This document shows, piece after piece, positions 14,212-19,600 of a stretch of DNA of 19,600 nt; the stretch's first letter is position 1; every line of letters begins with the position of its first letter. This DNA is from JBOFOR01 sp051659545 (GTDB lineage Bacteria; Bacillota; Clostridia; Peptostreptococcales; Peptostreptococcaceae), in contig NZ_JBOFOR010000037.1 of NCBI RefSeq assembly GCF_051659545.1, positions 1-19,600 on the forward strand, read 5' to 3'. Below the pieces are notes generated by a model. It ran no database searches. It was not told the origin of the DNA and worked only from the letters and a program-made list of their open reading frames with translations. A program made the translations under genes and the position numbers.

Positions 14212-15888
14212 ATGTCTAGAAAAAAAGGCACATTAGCAAATGCAATAGGAAGAAGAGCTTATGTTGCACTTGGTATAGGGATAACAATATACGGTCTTTT
14301 AATATATAGGCTTTCATACATACAAATTATTCAAGGAAAGATGTATACGGAGAAGTCTCAAAACCAAAGTTTAGAAAAAGTAGATTTAAACAGTGGAAGA
14401 GGAATTATATACGACAGAAATGGAAAAAACTTAACTGATATTGATAAAAAAACAATATTAATAGTTCAAAAAGAAAAGCTTATAAAAGACTATAAAATAA
14501 GAGGGTTAGTACAAAAAGCAGCAAAAATTAATGATGTAGAGTTATATAAAAATTTAGAAGAGCAAATTTCATCTTCAGTAGTTGAAATAGAAGTTTCTAA
14601 TATTGATTCGAATTTGAGAAAAGAGCTAAAAGAAAATGATATTTTAGTAGATACAAAAACTTTAAGATACTCTTCTAATGGATTATTAGCAAATACCATT
14701 GGATATATTTATAGTACTGATAAAGTAGGTGCTTCAGGTATAGAGAAGAGTTTAGATTATTTACTTAAAGACTCAAATGAAAAATATGTTTCGGCATTTA
14801 AGGCTGGTCAATCAGGTAACCAAGGAAATAAAAACTTAGGAATATTAAAAGGTAGCATCAAAACTGTAAAGCAAAGTAAAAATGACAAAAATATTAGACT
14901 AACCATAGATAAGGATATTCAACAACAAGTGGAAGATACGGTGAATAAAGAAGAAAATCCAAGTTCAGTTGTAATATCCGATGTAGATACAGGAGAAATA
15001 TTAGCAATAAGTTCTAGGCCTACCTTTAATCCAAATAATATAGCGCAGTACAACAATAGTACAAAGGGAGAACTTTATAATAGGGCTATTCAAGCAATTT
15101 ACCCGCCTGGTTCTGTTTTTAAAATAGTTGTATTATATGCAGCTTTGGAATCAGGTGTAATAGATCAAAACTATACTTATAACTGTACAGGTAGTGTAAA
15201 GATAGGAAAAGATAATGAAATCTTAAGATGCCATAAATTAGATGGACATGGAATAGAAACTTTACAACAAGCTTTTTCAAATTCTTGTAATCCTGCTTTT
15301 TATGATATAGCTAAGAAATTAGGTAAGGAAAAAGTAATAGCAGCAGCTAAAAAATTACATTTAGAAGAGAAGGTTAATATTGGAATATATGAAGAAAAAA
15401 ATAAAACAATACCAGAAGATATAGCGTTGAGGAACTTAGCAATTGGGCAAGGAAGTATGGGATTTACTCCATTACAAATAAATCAATTAACACAAATTAT
15501 TGCAAATAACGGAACATACAAGCCTTTGTATTTATTTGATAGTGTAGTAGACACTAATAAAAATATAGTGAAAGTTTTTAAGCAATCAAAAAAAGAAGAA
15601 ATTATATCACCTTATACTTCTACCATAGTTAAAGAAATGATGAAAGACGTATCTGAAGAAGGTACAGCTAAAGAGCTAAGTGATTTAACTGGGGGTAGTG
15701 GCGTAAAAACAGGAACAGCACAGACAACTGTAAATGGTAATCAAGTAACTCATGGTTGGATAACAGGATTTTATCCTAAAAATCAACCTAAATATGCTAT
15801 AACAGTAATATTAGAAGGAACAGAAAAGAGTAGCAAATCAGCAGTACCTATATTTAAAGAAATATGCGAAAAAATAAATAAAAAATAA
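14212..15888 (+). CDS. Class B penicillin-binding protein (SpoVD/PBP3-like transpeptidase)
   Basis: 558 residues from ATG 14212. A GTG at 14203 is in frame but lies inside the ribosome site AAGGGG, so it was rejected. A basic N terminus and one membrane segment (about 15-35) are followed by the PBP dimerisation region, with GRGIIYDRNG near 63. The transpeptidase domain follows with all three motifs: Ser301 in PGSVFK, SCN at 358-360 and KTG at 499-501. No C-terminal PASTA domain is present, and it is shorter than SpoVD of Bacillus (about 645). It should cross-link peptidoglycan outside the membrane. Lying directly before sigK suggests a role in spore cortex or septum synthesis, as for the extra class B PBPs of clostridia; this is inference. 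A hairpin hides its ribosome site. Confidence 0.88.
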   Translation: MSRKKGTLANAIGRRAYVALGIGITIYGLLIYRLSYIQIIQGKMYTEKSQNQSLEKVDLNSGRGIIYDRNGKNLTDIDKKTILIVQKEKLIKDYKIRGLVQKAAKINDVELYKNLEEQISSSVVEIEVSNIDSNLRKELKENDILVDTKTLRYSSNGLLANTIGYIYSTDKVGASGIEKSLDYLLKDSNEKYVSAFKAGQSGNQGNKNLGILKGSIKTVKQSKNDKNIRLTIDKDIQQQVEDTVNKEENPSSVVISDVDTGEILAISSRPTFNPNNIAQYNNSTKGELYNRAIQAIYPPGSVFKIVVLYAALESGVIDQNYTYNCTGSVKIGKDNEILRCHKLDGHGIETLQQAFSNSCNPAFYDIAKKLGKEKVIAAAKKLHLEEKVNIGIYEEKNKTIPEDIALRNLAIGQGSMGFTPLQINQLTQIIANNGTYKPLYLFDSVVDTNKNIVKVFKQSKKEEIISPYTSTIVKEMMKDVSEEGTAKELSDLTGGSGVKTGTAQTTVNGNQVTHGWITGFYPKNQPKYAITVILEGTEKSSKSAVPIFKEICEKINKK

Positions 15889-15911
15889 ATATTAAAAATA
15901 AGTAATTTAAT

Positions 15912-15964
15912 TAGGCCACTTTCATATAATTTAAAATGACATGTTAAAATAAGGGGGTGGCCTA
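15912..15964 (+). promoter_or_regulatory. Inverted repeat sequestering the sigK ribosome site and abutting the start codon
   Basis: TAGGCCAC (15912-15919) is exactly complementary to GTGGCCTA (15957-15964), which ends directly before the TTG start at 15965. The stem can extend through three G-U pairs and one G-C pair (15920-15923 with 15953-15956), drawing in the whole GGGGG ribosome site. The 29-base loop is A/T-rich. Confidence 0.65.
15923..15930 (+). promoter_or_regulatory. Candidate sigma-E -10 element for sigK
   Basis: CATATAAT differs by one base from the sigma-E -10 CATACAAT. A -35 at the matching distance (15902-15908, GTAATTT) is weak. Transcription would begin near 15937, inside the loop, so the left arm of the hairpin would be absent from this transcript. 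An alternative reading uses TCATATA (15922-15928) as a -35 and CATGTTAA (15940-15947) as the -10, but its spacing is short. Confidence 0.45.
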
Positions 15965-16615
15965 TTGACGATTCTAAAATCATTTGAAAAACCATTAACC
16001 CCTGAAGAAGAAGTTAGTTATTTAACTAAGTTCAAAGAAGATAGAGATGAAAATGCAAAAGAAGTACTCATTGAAAGGAACATGAGATTGGTAGCTCATA
16101 TAGCTAAAAAGTATAATAATTCTAGTGAAGAGCAAGATGACCTTATATCTATAGGAACTATTGGATTGATTAAGGCGATAGAAACATATAATGCAGATAA
16201 GGGAACAAGACTAGCGACTTATGCCTCTAAATGTATTGAAAATGAAATATTAATGAACATAAGAACTAATAAGAAAAATAAGGTTCAAGTGTCGCTTCAA
16301 GATCCGATAGGAATGGATAAAGAAGGTAACGAAATCAGTTTGATAGACGTATTAGGAACAGATATTGATTATATACTAGATCAAGTTGAACTAAAGGTTC
16401 AAATTGGAAAGCTTTATGAGCACCTAGATAAGATATTGACAAAAAGAGAAAAAGAAATAGTATTACTGAGATATGGTCTTACTACTTGTGGATATAAGAC
16501 ACAAAGAGAAATTGCTCAACAACTCGACATTTCAAGATCTTATGTATCTAGAATTGAAAAAAGAGCTCTTAAAAAATTAAGAAAAGAGTTAAAATCAGAA
16601 AAAAGCCTTACTTAA
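15965..16615 (+). CDS. sigK: RNA polymerase sigma-K factor (mother-cell, late sporulation), no pro-sequence
   Basis: 216 residues starting at TTG 15965 after GGGGG. An in-frame TAA at 15950 rules out any N-terminal extension. Sigma-70 region 2 is clear (EQDDLISIGTIGLIKAIETYN, then RLATYASKCIENEILM). The SigK-type linker QDPIGMDKEGNEISLIDVLG follows, and then region 4 with the helix-turn-helix TQREIAQQLDISRSYVSRIE. Bacillus makes pro-sigma-K with about 20 extra residues that must be cleaved by SpoIVFB; here the protein begins just ahead of the conserved PLTPEEE stretch, as described for Clostridioides difficile. The coding region is continuous, with no skin-type insertion. Control should therefore rest on transcription and on the start-site hairpin. 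The last codons form part of the terminator. Confidence 0.93.
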   Translation: MTILKSFEKPLTPEEEVSYLTKFKEDRDENAKEVLIERNMRLVAHIAKKYNNSSEEQDDLISIGTIGLIKAIETYNADKGTRLATYASKCIENEILMNIRTNKKNKVQVSLQDPIGMDKEGNEISLIDVLGTDIDYILDQVELKVQIGKLYEHLDKILTKREKEIVLLRYGLTTCGYKTQREIAQQLDISRSYVSRIEKRALKKLRKELKSEKSLT

Positions 16616-16628
16616 GTAAGGCTTTTTT
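16600..16628 (+). terminator. Rho-independent terminator overlapping the end of sigK
   Basis: AAAAGCCTTACTT (16601-16613) and its exact complement (16614-16626) form a loopless palindrome on paper, with a four-base loop in practice, running into seven Ts (16623-16629). The left arm encodes the last residues of sigma-K and the TAA stop is at the centre. Confidence 0.9.
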
Positions 16629-16635
16629 TGCGTAT

Positions 16636-16653
16636 TAATTTAATATTAAATTA
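16636..16653. repeat. Perfect 18-base A/T palindrome upstream of the kinase-like gene
   Basis: TAATTTAATATTAAATTA is its own reverse complement and lies between the sigK terminator and the next gene. It could be an operator, but such A/T palindromes arise easily in this base composition. No clear sigma-A promoter is visible in 16630-16750; CTGACA at 16673 with TATGCT at 16695 (16-base gap) is the best weak pair. Confidence 0.3.
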
Positions 16654-16765
16654 GTTGAAGTCTAATCAAAAACTGACAAAAAAATTAAGAAGAGTATGCT
16701 AATATAACCTATATAGTAAAAAAATATATTAATTTAAATATAAATAAAAAAGGATGGTGATTAAT

Positions 16766-19171
16766 GTGACTGATTTATATAAATATGGAGAAATTTTAGG
16801 ATTAATTAATATTAGCGTAATTATATCAATTACTATTATTTCAATAATATTATATAAAGTCTCTAAAGAAATATCACTTTTAATTACGTTCTGCATATAT
16901 TCCAGTGAATTGATTTTATACTATTTTTTAGGGATTTATAATTATAAAGATATTGCTAGTATAAGAATTCTAAATGCTTTATGTATTTTTTACTTAATAA
17001 AACTAATTGTATTAAGTATATTTCAAAGTAAATTAGAATCAAAAAGAGAGTTTATTGTATTCGTATTTTTAATAAATATAGTCAATTTATTTATTAAAAA
17101 TATTAGTTGTGAAATTTCGCTACTCATATTGATATTAACAGATATAGTTATACTAAAACAATTTATACTAGATAGAATTAAGAAGTATACGGTACAGCTA
17201 AGAGAAAATAAGAAAGAACTTCAACTAAATAAAGAGTACATAGAACAATGGGATACTAAGATATCTCAAGAATATGATTTACAAAGCAAGTACAAAGATG
17301 AAATTACAAATTTAAACTATAAAATTAACAAGTCAATAGAAGAAGCAGACATGCCTATATTTATTTTAGATATGAACAAAGAGTATATTTATAGCAACCA
17401 ATCGTTTGAAACTCTCATAAACCAAGATAAAGTAAAAATAGACAATTTCAATATGTTATCTTATATACAAAAAAAATTTTTAGACAGTGAAGAAATTATA
17501 AATGTAATAAAAGATATCACTAATAAAAAACATGCAAATATAACAGTTAAGAGTAAGGACAATAAGATATATAGATTTATATGTACTGCAGATATAATTG
17601 AAGAGCAAAGCATAATAATATGTATCTTAAATGATATTACTAAAAGTACTGTAATTCAAAATAAACTAAAAGAAAGTGAAGAAATATATAAAAAGTTAAT
17701 GGATATACTTAACGAAGGTATAATAATTCATGATGAATCTGATGTGAGTTATATAAACTCTAAAGCATTAGATCTCTTTAATCTTAAGGAATTAAATAGG
17801 AATATTAAAGTAGAAGACATAAAAAAAAGCATAAGCAAAAAATATAGACATATTTTTTTAGCAAATTTAGATGCTGTTAAATTAGGCAATAAAGATAAAA
17901 TAACTAATAAGTTAGAAACAAAAGAAGGAAAAACTATTGAATTTATAAGTACTACATTAAATATTAATGAAAGTAAGATGTTTATTAGTATTGTTGTAGA
18001 TATAACTAAGTTAGAAAATGCGATTTCGGATATAGAACAGAGTGAAAAAACTTATAAGTTACTTCTTCATACGCTACCAGAAGGTATAATGATAATTGAA
18101 TCTAAAAGTAAAAAACACAACTATTTAAATGAATCTATGATAGGTATTCTTAAAAATATTGGAGTTGAAAACTTAAATGATTCAATAAAAAAATACATAG
18201 ATGAATGCCAATATGGTAAATTTAAAAAGTTTACTATAAACTCTAGGAAAAAAGTTGATATAGCTATAGCTATTATAGAACGTAAGGAAGAAGGCAATTT
18301 GGTAGTTATAGTTAGAGAACTAGACTGTGAACATAAAATGCAAAAGATCAAAGAAGAATTAAAAAATATAAGTCAAAAAAGTAAATTTAAAACTGAATTT
18401 TTATATAATATTGTAAATGATATAAAAGAACCTATTAATGCTATATATACAATAAATAATATTGTTTATAAGAATAAAGAAAAGTATAAATCTGGTTATA
18501 TTGAAAACTATACAAGACTACTAAAACAAAATTGTTATAGATTAATAAGATTATCTAATAATATTGAAGAAGTTAACAAAATAGAAAATGGAAAGCATAA
18601 TTTAGATTTAAGAAAATGCGATATAGTAAAATTAGTAAAACAAATAGTTAATATCTCTCAGTCCTATGCTGAAGAAAAAGGAATTGGTATGAGATTTTCA
18701 TCTAATATAAACAAAAAGATAGTAATAGTGGATGTAGAGAAGATAGAAAAAATAATTTTAAACATTTTATCTAATGCTATTAAATTTACAGATTCAAAAG
18801 GAAAAATAGATATAAATATAAACATAGAAAACGAAGAAGTCTATATCTGCGTTAAAGATACTGGAATAGGCATACCAGAAGATAAAATAGACACTATATT
18901 TGAAAGTTTTGAACAAGTAGACAGAACTTTATCAAGAGGTGCTGAAGGAACAGGTATTGGTCTTTATTTAGTAAAAAAACTTTCAGAAATACATAATATA
19001 AAACTAGATGTAGAAAGCAAACTAGGTGAAGGTAGCGAATTTAAAATTATAATAAATAATGATAATAAATATGTATATGCACAAATAGACGATAAAATAT
19101 ATTCTAGCTTAAGTGATAATGAAAAAATAGAAATAGAGTTTTCAGATATTTATTTTGATATGAGTTCATAA
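16766..19171 (+). CDS. Membrane multi-PAS histidine-kinase-like protein lacking the phospho-acceptor histidine
   Basis: 801 residues from GTG 16766, 8 bases after AGGATGG. The in-frame ATG at 16754 overlaps that ribosome site and was not chosen. Five membrane segments fill about 1-135. A coiled coil (about 140-190) leads to three PAS-like domains (near 195-300, 305-415 and 425-520). The dimerisation helix follows, then a HATPase domain with the N box NILSNAIKFT (Asn670), G1 box DTGIGIP (from Asp698), F region and G2 box GTGIGL (728-733), all intact. The H box reads EFLYNIVNDIKEPIN against the usual EFLANISHELRTPLN, so Asn551 replaces the phosphorylated His. ATP binding looks possible but autophosphorylation at the normal site does not. 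No response regulator is adjacent. It could modulate another kinase, as DivL (Tyr in place of His) does in Caulobacter. Confidence 0.88.
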   Translation: MTDLYKYGEILGLINISVIISITIISIILYKVSKEISLLITFCIYSSELILYYFLGIYNYKDIASIRILNALCIFYLIKLIVLSIFQSKLESKREFIVFVFLINIVNLFIKNISCEISLLILILTDIVILKQFILDRIKKYTVQLRENKKELQLNKEYIEQWDTKISQEYDLQSKYKDEITNLNYKINKSIEEADMPIFILDMNKEYIYSNQSFETLINQDKVKIDNFNMLSYIQKKFLDSEEIINVIKDITNKKHANITVKSKDNKIYRFICTADIIEEQSIIICILNDITKSTVIQNKLKESEEIYKKLMDILNEGIIIHDESDVSYINSKALDLFNLKELNRNIKVEDIKKSISKKYRHIFLANLDAVKLGNKDKITNKLETKEGKTIEFISTTLNINESKMFISIVVDITKLENAISDIEQSEKTYKLLLHTLPEGIMIIESKSKKHNYLNESMIGILKNIGVENLNDSIKKYIDECQYGKFKKFTINSRKKVDIAIAIIERKEEGNLVVIVRELDCEHKMQKIKEELKNISQKSKFKTEFLYNIVNDIKEPINAIYTINNIVYKNKEKYKSGYIENYTRLLKQNCYRLIRLSNNIEEVNKIENGKHNLDLRKCDIVKLVKQIVNISQSYAEEKGIGMRFSSNINKKIVIVDVEKIEKIILNILSNAIKFTDSKGKIDININIENEEVYICVKDTGIGIPEDKIDTIFESFEQVDRTLSRGAEGTGIGLYLVKKLSEIHNIKLDVESKLGEGSEFKIIINNDNKYVYAQIDDKIYSSLSDNEKIEIEFSDIYFDMSS

Positions 19172-19208
19172 ACTTGTAGATTAATTTATGTAACAGAGGA
19201 GATATGAG

Positions 19209-19600
19209 ATGTATAATTATATAAATGTAGGTAGTATATCAATTTTTTTGATGTGTTTATATACTATATATGGAAAACATAGGGGTGAAAAAAGTAAATT
19301 TAACTATACTATACTATACTTAATTGGATTAATAGTAGGTTATAAAATTGTTTTTGTAGCTCCCCCTAGTTATCTAAATGTTGTAAATCTAAATAGTATA
19401 TATGAAATATTAATAGTATTGCTGATTATAAAATTAAATTGTAGAAATACAAAAGAATATAACTTAAAAAGATTAAATAGTATAAGTTATGTTGTATGTT
19501 TTTTATATATAATCTTGTTGGTTTTTAATATACCGAGTGTATATAATAAATTAATATCCTTATATATGTTGATGACTATTATATATCTTTTTTCAATTTC
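19209..19600 (+). CDS. Multi-spanning membrane protein, N-terminal part (cut by window edge)
   Basis: The frame opens at ATG 19209, preceded by AGAGGAGA, and stays open to the window end (130 codons). It starts 37 bases after the kinase-like gene, so the two are probably co-transcribed. Four to five hydrophobic segments are visible (beginning MYNYINVGSISIFLMCLY), with short polar loops and lysine-rich turns. I do not recognise a family. The size and spacing of the segments resemble the 5-segment N-terminal sensor of the preceding protein, so the missing part may hold PAS or kinase domains. That is inference, since nothing cytoplasmic is visible. Confidence 0.6.
   Translation, partial: MYNYINVGSISIFLMCLYTIYGKHRGEKSKFNYTILYLIGLIVGYKIVFVAPPSYLNVVNLNSIYEILIVLLIIKLNCRNTKEYNLKRLNSISYVVCFLYIILLVFNIPSVYNKLISLYMLMTIIYLFSI

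Noticed and set aside
1..19600. tRNA, rRNA, CRISPR, insertion sequences, prophage or integration sites
   Set aside because: No cloverleaf, regular spacer array, transposase, or direct-repeat boundary was seen; base and codon use look even throughout.

Overview
The window is about 70% or more A+T, has compact genes all on the + strand with strong AGGAGG-type ribosome sites, and carries spore-formation genes (spoIIM, sigK, a SpoVD-like PBP). Together with a sigma-K that has no pro-sequence, this points to a spore-forming clostridium of the Peptostreptococcaceae (the Clostridioides / Romboutsia / Paraclostridium group). The genus is inferred from gene content and order, not proven.

Layout. Positions 1-293 are the 3' end of a CCA-adding tRNA nucleotidyltransferase. 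An extended -10 promoter then starts a long tight operon (421-9164): steA, a steB/mctB-like membrane protein, a family 2 glycosyltransferase, a MraY-like phosphotransferase, a DUF3866 protein, a Nudix ADP-ribose pyrophosphatase, spoIIM, a xerD-like gene, deoB and punA. The pyrimidine-nucleoside phosphorylase pdp (9250-10575) follows a hairpin and ends at a clear terminator; deoB-punA-pdp form a nucleoside salvage set. A good sigma-A promoter with a nearby Spo0A-box-like site precedes mltG, trmR, a U32-family gene and udk, the same order as yrrL-yrrM-yrrN-(yrrO)-udk in Bacillus. Then come a class B PBP, sigK with its terminator, a large membrane PAS histidine-kinase-like protein, and a partial multi-spanning membrane protein running off the right edge.

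Two patterns stand out. First, the three genes most likely to be sporulation-specific and sitting downstream of housekeeping genes (spoIIM, the PBP, sigK) each have an inverted repeat whose 3' arm contains the Shine-Dalgarno sequence. At spoIIM, and probably at sigK, a sigma-E-like promoter lies between or across the arms, so its own transcript would lack the 5' arm. That suggests a translational insulator: read-through mRNA is silenced and only the mother-cell transcript is translated. Second, three intact, full-length genes have lost the active-site residues of their families: the XerD-like protein (at least three of six catalytic positions), the U32 protein (all four Fe-S cysteines) and the kinase (phospho-acceptor His replaced by Asn). 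They look like maintained pseudoenzymes rather than decaying genes.
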